Source: Gossypium raimondii
Taxonomy: Eukaryota > Streptophyta > Magnoliopsida > Malvales > Malvaceae
Assembly: GCF_025698545.1 (NCBI RefSeq)
Contig: NC_068567.1
Coordinates: 7,998,001-8,062,000, forward strand
Direction of reading: 5' to 3'
DNA length: 64,000 nt
The notes under the pieces are model-generated. The model had not been told where the DNA came from. It worked only from the letters and a program-made list of their open reading frames with translations, and made no database searches. Made by a program: the position numbers and the translations under genes. This document shows, piece by piece, positions 48,291-59,340 of the stretch. The number at the start of each line of letters is the position of its first letter. Position 1 is the first letter of the stretch.

Positions 48291-48358
48291 GATCCAACTT
48301 AACTTTATAGCAGCTTTGTTTAACAAGGCACTAAAACCAATCTTTGTTCCAAGAAGCT

Positions 48359-48616
48359 TTATGATGACAGTTTTGGAAAAGCGTATGAATTTTATCAGAA
48401 AATTTAATCGATGGGACTCTATTCACGAAGTGTATTGAAACTTCACCTAACAACAACTCAATATCCTTCTCATCCACAGCCTATCTTTTATGATGATAGT
48501 TTTGGACAAGTGTATGAATTTTATCAGAAAATTTAATCGATGGGACTCTATTCACAAAGTGTATTAAAACTTCATCTACCAACAACTCAATATCCTCCTC
48601 ATCAACAGCCTATCCT
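48359..48616 (+). repeat. 129-bp tandem duplication of a coding-like segment
   Basis: The block starting ATGATGACAGTTTTGGAAAA at 48361 recurs at 48490 with about ten changes. The period is 129 bp (43 codons). In one frame both copies read DDSFG-x-YEFYQKI-stop-SMGLYS. Each copy carries a stop, so it is not an intact gene. The downstream text reads TTTQYP..QQPILPPSSVVY. The source gene was not recognised. It may be the tail of a host gene damaged by the neighbouring insertions. Confidence 0.6.
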
Positions 48617-48989
48617 TCCTCCATCTTCTGTTGTTTATCCCAACAACTCCTTTAATGTCAAATCAATCACCATGTGAGTATCATCTGCAGGGTCCTCTCT
48701 TAGGTAGACTTTCTTCCACCAGCCCTAGTGGGCTTCAGCTCTGCCTGTTTTTCGCATGCCTCTTCCATTTCGTGTCTCTTTTTCCTTGTTTAGTTAAGCC
48801 TTTAGATTCTACCTAGTTTTTCTATCAATAAAGTTCAAAGATAATCATTTTGAATAGTTTCTAAATATTTGAAAGAAGTATGTAGCATTTAATTAATTGA
48901 TAGCGTACGTACTTTAAACATATCAAATAGGAACTGATCTTTATTTTATCATTAATTTCTGAAATTAACACTTCAATCTCATTCTTCAC

Positions 48990-49473
48990 TGTTAAAGCTG
49001 GCTTCCATACAACACAAGGAGCAAACCAAGCTACCGAGCCATGCAGATGCAACAGAAGCTCATGCTGCTGATTCATTTTGGTTACTTCAAGTGTTTGTTT
49101 TGTTACTTAGTTTGATTTGAACTAAGTTGTCAATGTACTTGATGTAATTAGGTAATGTTTGAGCTGATAAATTAGCTTTGCAAAGTGTACAAGTTATGTT
49201 TAACAAGTTTAAATGTACTTAGTGGTAGCATGTAATGTTTAGGTAACTATGTTGTTTCTCTTTGACCAGCTTATGCCTGGTATATGTACTGGCATTATGC
49301 CATTTTTCTAGTCAATGAAAATTCATAAAAGAATTCTTCATCTAATGCTCTCTTAATTTATTTTCTTTCTTTAGTTCTTCAAGCTCAATTCTATTTTTGT
49401 TTGTACAGCAAGTATCGAGCCTTCAAGCTCAAGAAATTTCTTGTTTCATTCATTCTTGTTTTTAGTTCCAAAA
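48990..49473 (+). repeat. 5' LTR of the complete Copia element
   Basis: Starts TGTTAAAGCTGGC and ends TTAGTTCCAAAA, so the terminal CA has mutated to AA. Same 484-bp length as the 3' LTR. Confidence 0.92.
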
Positions 49474-49533
49474 ATTAGTATCTAGAGCCCATCTTCTTAG
49501 TGGACCTGTCATTTTTTTTCATTCCTCAAAACC

Positions 49534-50475
49534 ATGTCTTCATCTGGTTTCTCACTAGCTCCACCACCAGTGTTTAATGGTAAAGGCTACTAAATTTGGG
49601 TAGTGAAAATGAAGACCTACCTGCAGGCATTCGACTTGTAGGAGGCTATTAACTCCGATGTTGAACAAGCACCTCTAAGAGCCAATCCCACTATGACTCA
49701 GATCAAACAGTACACAGATGAAAGAACCAAGAGACACAAGGCCATATCTTGCATCCAAAATAGTGTGTTTGATGTGATTTTCATAAAGATCATGGCTTAT
49801 AAGTCACCAAAGCAGGCCTGGGATAGGCTGAAGGAGGACTTTCAAGGGACTGAAAGAATAAGACAGCAACAACTCTTGAATTTGAGAAGGGACTTTGAAA
49901 ATTTGAAGATGAAGGAGGAAGAAACAGTAAAGTAATATTCAGATAGAATCATGGCTGTTGTGAACAGCATCAGATTGCTTGGGGACCAGTTTAGTGAAGC
50001 AATAATTGTAGAGAAGGTTATCTCAACGTTGCTTGAGAGGTATGAAGCTAAGATTTCTTCCCTTGAAGACTCGAGAGATCTGACTAGCATCTCTTTGACT
50101 GAGTTAAACAATGCTCTTTATGCACAAGAACAAAGAAGGGCCAATAGGTAGGAGGAGCATCAAGAAGGTGCCTTCCAAGCCAAGAGTAGACCTACCTCGA
50201 GCTCCTCTGGCTACAAAGAGAAGAAGGCCTGGTTTGATAAGTCCAGAAGAGATGGAGTAAGAAGGAGATATCCACCTTGCCCATACTGCAAAAGGCTTAG
50301 TCATACAGGAGAAAATTATTGGTTTAGGCCTAATGCACAGTGCAAAGTCTGCAAAAAGATGGGCCATGCTGAGAGAGTTTGCAGAAAAAAGGGCAAGCTG
50401 AGACAAAACCAACCTCAACAACCAATAGTTGAAGCTCAAGTGGCAGAAGAAGGCAGTAACCAGGAAAAGTAAGTC
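49534..50475 (+). pseudogene. Copia gag with zinc knuckle
   Basis: The start MSSSGFSLAPPPVFNGKGY is followed by a stop, IWVVKMKTYLQAF. The rest includes KQAWDRLKEDFQGTERIRQQ, VISTLLERYEAKISSLED and LTELNNALYAQEQRRANR. The zinc knuckle CKVCKKMGHAERVC (about 50341-50382) fits C-x2-C-x4-H-x4-C exactly. At least four stops are present (after GKGY, after AFDL, after EETVK and after RRANR). Confidence 0.88.
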
Positions 50476-50514
50476 TTTGCAGTCTCTTACTCAGCTGCTA
50501 AAGGAAAAGCCACA

Positions 50515-50826
50515 AAAGGATGGTTGATAGACAGTGGTTGCACAAACCACATGACCCCTAATGTTGCTATCTTCAAGAACATTCATAGAAGCTTCAAAAC
50601 AAAGGTGAAAGTTGGAAATGGACACTTTATCAAAGCAGAAGGCAAGAGAGATGTGCTGATAGACACTCATACATGTATCAAACTTGTTTCAAATGTCTTG
50701 TTTGTGCCTGAAATTGACAGAAATCTGCTTACTATAGCTCAGTTGCTAAAAAAGGGCTATTTAGTAGTGTTCAAAGGCAAAAAATGCCTGATTAGTGATC
50801 CATGTGGACTAAACATATGTCAGTGA
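50515..50826 (+). pseudogene. Copia protease region
   Basis: Reads WLIDSGCTNHMTPNVAIF, with the DSG catalytic triad of a Copia aspartic protease, and continues VLFVPEIDRNLLTIAQLLKK. It ends in a stop at 50824-50826. Confidence 0.85.
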
Positions 50827-50899
50827 CCATGACTGATAGAAGCTTTGTAGTGGATTGAAACAAAAGCTCAGATAGTGCCTACACAACTATTTTAGATTA

Positions 50900-51830
50900 A
50901 TCTAAGCTGTGGCATAAGAGGCTACGCCATGTTAACTACAAGTCATTGACTCAGCTAACCAAAGGGGGTATAGTTGAAAAATTCACCAACTCTGTTGAGA
51001 AAGAAGATGTTTGTGAAGTATGTTAGCTAGGAAAGTAGGCCAGATTGCCATTTCCTTTGAACAAGGCCTAGAGAGCCTCAGAAAAGTTGCAACTAGTCTA
51101 CACTATGTGTGTAGCCCTATGAAGACACAGTCCTTGAATGGTAGCAGGTATTTTATTCTTTTCATTGATGATTACTCGAGGTATTGTTGATTTATTTCCT
51201 AAAACATAAGTCAGAAATGGCCTCAGTATTTTGGAAGTTCAAGGCTACAGCTGAAATAGAAATAGGTTGCAAGATGAAGGCATTGAGGTCAGATAATGGG
51301 ACAGAGTATACATCAGCAATGTTTCAAGGCTTCTGTGATAAAGCAGGCATCAAGCATCAACTCACCAACACCTACACACCTCAACAGAATGGTGTTAGTG
51401 AAAGAAAGAATAGAAGTTTGATAGATATATGGCAAGATGGCTATTGTTTACATTGAATTTGCCCAAGATCTTGTGCGCTGAGGTAGTTAACACTGCTGTA
51501 TATCTGCAAAACAGACTACCAACCAAGGCATTGGTTCATAAAACTCCATTCGAGGCCTGGTTTGGGTTCAAACCATCAGTTTCTCATTTGAGGGTCTTTG
51601 GATGCATATGCTATGCACATGTCCCAGTAGTAAAAAGGGATAAGTTGGCCAAGAAGGCTCAATCTGGTATCCTTGTGGGCTATAGCAGTATCAAGAAAGG
51701 CTATAGGATCTTGGACCCTACATCCAACAAAGTCTTTGTGAGTAGAGATGTAGTCTTTGATGAGAAATCAAGCTGGAACTGGGATAAGAATGAACCAAAA
51801 TGTGCTGCTGAAGATCTAATAATATATTAG
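50900..51830 (+). pseudogene. Copia integrase
   Basis: The zinc-finger region reads WHKRLRHVNYKSL...EDVCEVC. The core then has FIDDYSRYC (stop), RSDNGTEYTSAMFQGFCD and TPQQNGVSERKNRSLID. The catalytic Asp in SDNG and Glu in SERKNR are present. The C-terminal part includes NRLPTKALVHKTPFEAWFG and LRVFGCICYAHVP. Stops and frame changes occur near 51025, 51190 and 51450. Confidence 0.88.
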
Positions 51831-51857
51831 ACTGAAGCTGATCAAAATGGTCCTGAA

Positions 51858-52800
51858 ATGGACATTGACTATGAGCCAGTTAGGGGAACTAGACCTTTGA
51901 GTGAGATATATGAGAGGGCTAAAGCAGCTACTGTTGAACCAAGCTGCTTTGAAGAAGCTGAAGCTCAACAAGGATGGAAACAGGCCATGCTTGATGAAAT
52001 ATGCATGATTCACAAGAATCAGACATGGGAGCTAGTTGCAAGACTAGCCAACAGGAAGGTCATAGGAGTGAAATGGGTGTTTCGAGCCAAGCACAATGCT
52101 GATGGAACTCTGAACAAGCTAAAGGCAAGGTTAGTTGTGAATGGATTTATCAAAAGTTTGGCATTGACTATTTTGAGACATTTGCACCAGTGGCCAGACT
52201 TGACACAATCAGGTTATTGGTTGCTTTGGCTACACAGAAGCAGTGGAAAATTCATCAACTCGATGTAAAGTCTACTTTCCTTAATGGTTTTCTTAATGAG
52301 GAGATCTATGTTGAACAGCCTGAAGGTTTCAAAGTTGCAGGCAAGGAGGACAATGTGTACAAGCTAAAAAAGGCATTGTATGGCTTAAAACAGGCATCAA
52401 GAGCCTGGTATAACAAAATCGATAGCTACCTAACTAGCTTGGGGTTCGAGAGAAACATCAGTGAACCAACCCTGTATGTGAAGAAGAAAGGCAATGAGAC
52501 ACAGCCATAGTGTCCCTGTATGTTGATAACCTGCTGGTGATAGGAGAAAGTTATGAAATGCTAGCTGATTTTAAAGGCAAAATAGAGAAAAAGTTTGAGA
52601 TGTCTGATTTGGGACAAATGTCCTACTTCCTTGGCATGGAAGTGTCTCAAACTTAGTAAGGGATCTTCCTAAGTCAGAAGCCATTTGCCTTGAAGATTCT
52701 GAACAAATTCTCCATGCTAAACTGTAAGGCAACAAGTACACCAGTTGCTGTTGGAGAAAAGTTGTCAAGCCAAGCTGATTTCGAGAAGGCTTGTTAAATA
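51858..52800 (+). pseudogene. Copia reverse transcriptase with altered active site
   Basis: Includes [40 protein letters not shown] and KARLVVNGF. After a frame change come [32 protein letters not shown] and [20 protein letters not shown]. The catalytic box at about 52517-52528 reads YVDN instead of YVDD, which would abolish polymerisation. The part after it (MSDLGQMSYFLGMEVSQT) follows a frame change and ends in a stop. Confidence 0.88.
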
Positions 52801-52999
52801 ACCTGTAGGAGTTTAATTGGATGTCTGCTCTATTTGACTGCCACCAGGCCAGACATTATGTTTGCTGTAAGTTTGCTATTTAGTTTCATGCATTGCTGCA
52901 ATGTGAAGCATTTCCAAGCTGCCAAAAAGAGTTCTCAGGTACATCAAAAGTACACTGAGCTTTGGAATGATGTTCACCAAGGTTGATAGCATGAACTGC

Positions 53000-53475
53000 T
53001 TGAATATGCTGATAGTGATTGGGCTGGATCGATAAATGATATGAAGAGCACCTCTGGGTATCTGTTTACCCTTGGTTCATCTATTATTTGTTGGAGTTCA
53101 AAGAAGTAAACTGTTGTTGCTCAATCAACAACTGAGGCAGAGTATGTGGCAGCTGCAGGAGCTGTTAACCAAGCAATTTGGTTAAGGAAAATCATGGCAG
53201 ACTTAAATCTACACCAAAGGGAAAAAACAGAGATCAGATGTGATAACCAATCTGTTGTTGCAATTGCAAAGAATCCAATTTTTCGTGGGAGAACCAAGCA
53301 TTTCAAGATTAAGTTCCATTTTGTTAGAGAAATGGAACAAGCTCAAGAAGTGAAACTGATTCATTGCAGTTCTGAAGAACAACTTGCTGACATCTTGACA
53401 AAGCCTTTTTGTGTGTCAAGATTCAAATTTTTAAGAACCAAATTAGGAGTGTGCGGCATGCAAGACAAGGAGGAG
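53000..53475 (+). pseudogene. Copia RNase H
   Basis: Reads EYADSDWAGS-like sequence near 53010 and SGYLFTLGSSIICWSSKK. After a stop (53107) comes TVVAQSTTEAEYVAAAGAVN, then IRCDNQSVVAIAKNP, RTKHFKIKFHFVREM and SSEEQLADILTKP. The last frame runs to a stop just before the polypurine tract. Confidence 0.88.
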
Positions 53476-53959
53476 TGTTGAAGTTGGCTTCCATGCAACA
53501 CAAGGAGCAGACCAAGCTGCCGAGCCATGCAGATGCAACAGAAGCTCATGCTATTGATTCATTTTGGTTACTTCAAGTGGTTGTTTTGTTACTTAGTTTG
53601 ATATGAACTAAGTTGTCAATGTACTTGATGTAACTAGGTCATGTTTGAGCTGATAAATCAACTTTGCAAAATGTACAAGTTATGTTTAACAAGTTTCAAT
53701 GTACTTAGTGGTAGTAGGTAATGTTTAGGTAACCATTTTGTTTCTCTTTAACCAGCTTATGTTTGGTATATGTATTGACATTATACCATTTTTCAAGTCA
53801 ATGAAAATTCATAAAAGAATTCTTCATCTAATGCTCTCTTAATTCATTTGCTTTCTTTAGTTCTTCAAGCTCAATTCTGTTTTTGTTTGCATAGCAAGTA
53901 TCGAGCCTTCAAGCTCAAGAAATTGCTTGTTTCATTCATCCTTGTTCTTAGTTCCAACA
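53476..53959 (+). repeat. 3' LTR of the complete Copia element
   Basis: Starts TGTTGAAGTTGGC and ends TTAGTTCCAACA, followed by TTCAC (53960-53964). The ends are canonical TG...CA. Confidence 0.93.
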
Positions 53960-54330
53960 TTCACCATACAAGCCTTGTTATCTTGGTAGCGTATCAACTT
54001 ACAAATAACCATGGAGTTTTGGGTGCATTTACTAGATTTTTCGTTTCTGTGCATGCATCTGTTGCAATGTTATCATTGTATTAAAAATATTTTGATCAAA
54101 TTTGTGTTTATTAGACCAACAACTTTCTATCGTTTTATCGTCTTGGCAATAACAATTCAATAGCTTTAGTAAATGCCCATTTTTGATGGTATGTATTCTC
54201 AGACTAACAAAGTTGAAGTCAAATCTGAATAGAATGGCTTTCATTTCGGTTCAAAAAATTTTATCGAGACTAATATAAGAACCCTTATTATCTCCCAAAC
54301 CCAATATAATAGCAATAAAAGGAAATACAG

Positions 54331-54585
54331 CTAAACAGAAAGAGTTTGACGCTCAGGGTCAGAAACTCGAGTTCTGAATCTGTCGATGAAGGCAGAAGCT
54401 TTGCGGTCGATTCCCGGTTCAGCGGTCCATCGTCTTCCATCTTCATCACTACGCCATATCCTTCTACCATACATGCCGTCTTCACTCATGTCATCGGCTC
54501 CGTTCGAACAACACGATGCGAATATGCTGAAAATGGAGAAGGAAGAATGTGATTTCCTCTGCTTGGTGTAACCAGCTGAACCCAT
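54331..54585 (-). CDS. Small plant protein of unknown function (84 residues)
   Basis: The frame starts MGSAGYTKQRKSHSSFSIFS and ends RFRTRVSDPERQTLSV. The middle has WRSDEDGRRWTAEPGIDRKA then SAFIDRF. I recognise a family of short plant proteins with an FSIF-like start, an acidic SDED stretch and a conserved GIDRKASAFI segment near the C-terminus, but I cannot name a function. Serine- and aromatic-rich, with no membrane segment and one Cys pair (ASCC). The ATG at 54585 is the first in this frame (the codon at 54618 is GTG). On the minus strand a TATA box lies about 110 bp upstream. A short upstream frame beginning ATGCAACACCATAACCC (about 54669) may precede it in the transcript. Single exon. 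Confidence 0.75.
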   Translation of the reverse strand: MGSAGYTKQRKSHSSFSIFSIFASCCSNGADDMSEDGMYGRRIWRSDEDGRRWTAEPGIDRKASAFIDRFRTRVSDPERQTLSV

Positions 54586-54691
54586 CACGTAAAAAGTCTC
54601 AAAAGTTGACGCAAGCACGCAGCAGCTTCGCTTGTGGTACTAGTTGTTTTGGGTTATGGTGTTGCATGAGAATGAGAGGTTGTGTGTGTCG

Positions 54692-54700
54692 CATTTATAA
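54692..54700 (-). promoter_or_regulatory. TATA box of the small-protein gene
   Basis: Minus-strand ATTATAAATGCG, followed about 25-35 bp later by a CA-rich likely initiation region and then the coding ATG at 54585. Position and motif agree with a plant core promoter. Confidence 0.6.
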
Positions 54701-54799
54701 TGAGAAAGAAACCACTTGATGGGAACGAGGTTTTTGGGTCATTGGACATATTGGACGGTGGAGATCCACGGATTAGACATAGGAATACATAGAGATATA

Positions 54800-56725
54800 G
54801 AGACACATACTAAATAAGTGATGCATGGCTGTAAAAACTGGCGAAAGCAAAGCATATGTGTTGTAGTCCTCTGCTTTTGTATTGACCCGACCACTTGTCT
54901 TTCCCTTTGTTACTCTGCTTGGTTGGTACTTGGTATCGGCATCTTCTCTCTTTTCTTAGTTGCTATGCTACCTATTTCCTTCCTTCCTTTATTTATTTAT
55001 TTATTCACAGCCTAATTACAAACACTTCCCCTGTCTACCTGTTTCTGTAAAGCATTCCTACGGCTACCAAACTTGCTTCCATCACTACTTTATTTATTAT
55101 TATTATAATTTTGAAAATGTCATGCTCAACCTGGATTAAATCCAAAACAATGTTGCTTTCTTCAGCAATTAACACTTTTATTGCTAAAGAGATATTGATG
55201 AAGACGAAAAGACAACAACTATTCTTGGGTGCCAGAATTAAATTATACATTTTTTAGAGGGATCAAAATATACTATCTTACAACTTTATAATTTATGGAA
55301 GGGCTAAACTAATATTTCATCATTTTAAAAAAATAAGAATTGAATTATCTAAAATGTAATATTTATGTCTGTTTTAACTATTTCACTATTTTATTATCCT
55401 TTGCATGGTCTCTAGAAAATCAAATTTCTTACTAATCCATCCAACAATAGATTATATTATTAATATTATTTGTTTATTGTCTTCTATTCTCTGCTCAGCT
55501 AAGTATTGTTTACTTTTGTGCCAGTCAGTCAATTTTATTCCCTTTTATGTAATGTGGAGGAAGTGGGTACTTTTGCATGAAATTATTATTTTACTCCATG
55601 AGAGGAAAGGTGAAGGAAGCAAGCATTGGGGCAAGGAGCAGCTTAATTAAGCAATGAAAGGACATCCATATCTACTTTATTAAAACCAAACTAAATTTAG
55701 GAATTACACTTGGATATAGTTGTAAATAGTTACCTTCTAATTATTATTAATTATAAAAAAATTAAAGATATTATTTTAGTTAGTGTTACTAAGCAAAGCA
55801 TTTTGGAAAGTGAAATGTAAAGGAGCCTAAGAATGTTGTACTTTGTATTAAATTATAAACGTACTTCACACTTATACATAGCTATATAGATGCTTCAAAT
55901 TGTTTATCATTTGCTGTACAACCTGCAAATAAGTGATGATGAAGCATATGACCTATTTTATTAGGTATAGATATTTCTTTGATTTTGTATCTTTTACCAT
56001 TCCGCAATCATATTTCTAGATTTTCTTTTTATTTCAATATTTTATTTTTCCCCGTAAAATAAAGATGTACTTCAATTAATTAATCGTTTTTAATATCTTG
56101 ATAATCACGGTTGTAGACATTTTATTTTATTTTATTTTATTTTCAGATTTTATGATGAAATTTATTATTTTCTTTCTAGAGTCCTTTAGCTCAAGTAATG
56201 ATTTAATTATTAAAGCTAATTTGGGGCTTAAGTTGTATTTTTATGTATAACTAGGTTAGCATGTGCCTATCATGTGACCTTATTAAGGGCACATTAATAA
56301 TTTAGCTTTATTTTATTACTTGTGTGGGGACTACCATACTAGATAAAACTCATATGAGTGTTAAGTGATTTCATTAATTGAAGGCTTAGTAAATATTAGG
56401 TTAAATCATCAAATTGAGGCTCAAATTTTTATGAGTTGCTCGTTAAGGGGTAAATCTTTTAAAATTGTTAAATATGAGCTAAAAATTTTCGAGGATAACC
56501 TTTCAAAATGATCGAATCACGGTCATATATTTTTTAAGGTGTTCAAATAAAGGCTTTTCAAATGTTATATATCATATCTTAAATTATCATCTTTTTCCTT
56601 TTAAGTAATATCTAATACAACTGACATGCATTTTATTCTAAACATATCAGTATTAACCTATTTTGACTATAAACTAGGGTGAAATGCGTAAAAAACCTTT
56701 GTTTGAGCATATTTTAAAATGTTTT
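54800..56725. other. Intergenic DNA without recognised genes
   Basis: AT-rich with several short frames (54818-55015, 55035-55250, 55405-55650) that match nothing I know. The right part (about 56390-56680: AAATCATCAAATTGAGGCTC, TTGCTCGTTAAGG-like text) may be an old dispersed repeat, but no borders are visible. Confidence 0.4.
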
Positions 56726-56729
56726 GACC

Positions 56730-57440
56730 TGTAACAGCCTGTTTTCTAGTGGTGTTGGAAATAATAGTTTCGGGACCACAAATTCGACGAGTGAGTTCGT
56801 AAATATTATTATTTAATATTTACGAGTCAAATATAGTATTATATTAAATTTTTATCTGATAACTTTTGCTAATTGAACGGATATTTAAGTACAAGTGGTT
56901 TGTCCTTAAAGTCAAGTAGTTTTAGAAAATGAGTATCAAGACCTCGTTTCTGTAAACCAAGCCTTTAAATATTTACGAAGTTACTTTATAGGTGTATTGA
57001 AGTTTGGTTCGAAAATTTTAATGTTTGGCTAGTCAATTAAAGAAAAATGACTAAATTGTAAAAGACGCAAAATTCACTCGCTATTGGTTTTTATTAATTA
57101 AATGGCTTAAAAAGTGAAAGTGAGAGGTTTTACATTGCAATTAGTCCATAGTTAAATATTATGGACAGTTGGTGATTTTTATTTTAAATTTTAATAAATT
57201 AAAATGTAAATTTATAAAAATAAAGTAATTAAAAACATAAAAAAATATCATCATCATCCACTTAGCCATTTTCACGAATTGAGAAAATAAAAGCTTGGAG
57301 AAGACATTTTTAAACCTTCAAGGTTTGGCCAAGTTAAATCCTTTGTATGTAAGTTAATTTTCACTCGTTTTTCATGAATTTTATATTTTTGAAATCGTTG
57401 TAACTTAATCTAGCTAGCCTAGGGACTATTTTGTGAAACT
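56730..57440 (+). mobile_element. Gypsy-type LTR fragment, same family as the solo LTR at 35327
   Basis: Starts TGTAACAGCCTGTTTTCTAG and continues GGTGTTGGAAATAATAGTTT and GGGACCACAAATTCGACGAG. This matches the start of the solo LTR at 35327 (TGTAACAGCTTGGTTTTTAG, GGGACCATAAATTTTCATTG). It breaks off near 57440 without the TGTTACA end. Confidence 0.72.
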
Positions 57441-57469
57441 TTTAAAGTTTTGAAAAAAATTAGGCTACC

Positions 57470-57640
57470 TCAATGGAAAACAGAACCTCCCTATTAGGTG
57501 GTAAGCCTGAAAACTCTTTTGGGAACACATCGAAATACTCTCGAACTCTAGGAACTTCCTCATGCTTCAATTTAGAAACCTTAATGCCTTGGATGTAAGC
57601 CAGATACGCCTTACATCATTTCATCATCAAGTTTTGAGTT
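57470..57640 (-). pseudogene. Gypsy pol fragment (start of reverse transcriptase)
   Basis: The minus strand reads EYFDVFPKEFSGLPPNREVL then FSIEVA, the usual hinge between protease and reverse transcriptase in Gypsy elements (FPDVFPEELPGLPP-type). Only about 50-60 codons are preserved. The LTR fragment to its left points the other way, so the two come from different insertions or a rearranged one. Confidence 0.7.
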
Positions 57641-58199
57641 GACATTGTAGGGAAAAATCTGGTTTAAAAATGGTAATCTATCACAGCAAAAATTTAAAAT
57701 TTCTTGGGTTATTAATTTCACTATTATGAATGATGCTACATACTGCAAAATTAGTATACCCAACTCACTAGCTTTCGGTTCCTTATCTATTTGAACTCAG
57801 GCTTTTACTTACATCAAAGTATACGAGTCACACATACATAGTCCATCATTCACTCAGGATTAAGGTATGCTACACTACGGACATCACAAGCGAATAAATC
57901 CATAAACAGATTCAGGATCTATTCTACTTGGGTCCAATCTGATGTATTGTTAGTCCAGTCAGTCACATCTATGTCTCTATCTTTTGGGAGTCATCCGCTC
58001 CGATGCTAAAGACCAAGCATCTCTCCAATTGGATTTGATAGATGACATATTAGTCTTTCAATCGTTTTTCTCATTTCTGATTAGACTAAGGACATTTTTA
58101 GGTTTATCTACTAATATTAGTTATTTTTTCGTATTACGATCCAACCACGTAATACAACTTAGTATTAGTTAAACACTAGTTAACCAATAAGCCAATATT

Positions 58200-58390
58200 T
58201 GCTTCCATTTTGCTTTGCGTGCAAAAACCATTAAGGACAATATACAAGTGTACATAGACGAAAAGAAAACTTTGTGTGCGTGTAAAAACCATTTTGCTTT
58301 ACGTGCAAAAACCATTAAGGACAATCTTTCTTTGTGTGCAAAAACCATTTATGGATATTTTTATTAAACCAATTTGATCCAAAAAATACA
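58200..58390. repeat. Local short repeats (GTGCAAAAACCATT units)
   Basis: The phrase GTGCAAAAACCATT(AAGGACAAT) occurs at about 58218, 58306 and 58337, and a variant GTGTAAAAACCATT at 58281. ACAAGTGTACATA occurs at about 58245 and 58388. This looks like slippage or serial duplication inside the Gypsy relic. Confidence 0.7.
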
Positions 58391-58612
58391 AGTGTACATA
58401 AATGAGAAAACTACACTTAGGGTATCAAATCCAATCAACATTGCAAAAATCAAGTTGAAAAAGCACTTAGGATTCTTTCCAATAACATTTATTATAGGAC
58501 CATCGAAAGTTTTTAGAGAAATCTTATTCATTCTATAATCTACAATGGCATCATGAGTGGTTATCCAATCCATACCAAGTATTACATCAAACTCATCAAA
58601 TGAAAGTGTCAT
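58364..58612 (-). pseudogene. Gypsy protease fragment
   Basis: The minus strand reads MTLSFDEFDVILGMDWITTH then DAIVDYRMNKISLKTFDGP, the region after the catalytic loop in Gypsy aspartic proteases (FDVILGMDWL). The frame then runs into AT-rich sequence. It lies upstream (in minus-strand sense) of the fragment at 57470-57640, so both probably belong to one decayed element. Confidence 0.75.
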
Positions 58613-58979
58613 GAGATAGGCCAGAAACTCAAAACCCTAAACTCTTTTGAATTTCAAATGTTATCTATGGATGAAAACAACAATTTGAGCCCTGAGCTTT
58701 CCTCAAAGCTCAATGATGTTCAATGATTTTTTTAAAAAAAAATCATCAAACATAACTAAATTATTGATATGGCATAATTTGATACAATAAATTAGTCTCT
58801 CTAAAACACTTGATGTGTTTGTTCTCAAGCAATTTACGAGTCTTTTCTATGATTTTGTTGATCTTTAGATTTTAGTACTAATGATCATTTTTCTTTGACT
58901 TTAATCTTTTTTTAGACCTAAATTGGAAAAATTGTTCCATTGAGAGCCTAATGGTGTACTTGAGTTTGTGTAAAGGGAC

Positions 58980-59340
58980 AACAACAGCCAAAACTTGAGA
59001 AAAACTGCACCTGACGTGGTTGTCACGACACTAAGCCTTCATCACCTCAGGGGAGCAAGACTTCAATGAGAAACAAACCTGGTGTAGCCTACCGAGGATG
59101 TCACGACACTGAAGGTGTTGTGTCGCCATTTTCAACCTTCAAAGTTGCGATACCAATGTTGATGGTTGAAGGGAAGGAGCTAGGGCCAATGCCGAGGATG
59201 TCACGACACCGACTAGCCAACATCATGACATTGAGATCCCCCAAAGCCAAGATCATGCCACTATCAAGGATGTCACGACATGGAAGCTTGACGAGGTGAA
59301 AAATACTATAGGTCTAATTTTGTGTCCAAGACAAGCACAA
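58980..59340. repeat. Cluster of GATGTCACGACAC-type words, probably part of an LTR
   Basis: GTCACGACA occurs at about 59024, 59099, 59199 and 59272, within a G/C-richer segment. A related cluster (CGTGTCACGACACAGCAGG) is at about 61390. The words are partly palindromic, like the CGGCCGTGTG words of the Gypsy LTRs, and I take them as LTR-derived. The frame at 59066-59299 is a by-product of this repeat. Confidence 0.5.

Larger units (their letters stand above)
48990..53959 (+). mobile_element. Complete but mutated Copia retrotransposon
   Basis: Two LTRs of 484 bp each (48990-49473 and 53476-53959) flank a gag-protease-integrase-reverse transcriptase-RNase H body. TTCAC is on both sides (48985-48989 and 53960-53964). 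The primer site after the 5' LTR (TTAGTATCTAGAGCC) is a decayed tRNA-Met type, and the polypurine tract before the 3' LTR is AAGGAGGAG. The domain order identifies Copia. Many stops and frameshifts break the polyprotein. The LTRs differ at a few percent of sites, so the insertion is neither brand new nor ancient. Confidence 0.95.

Noticed and set aside
54818..55650. Three frames of 65-81 codons (54818-55015, 55035-55250, 55405-55650)
   Set aside because: AT-rich, hydrophobic by composition, without motifs or splice context.
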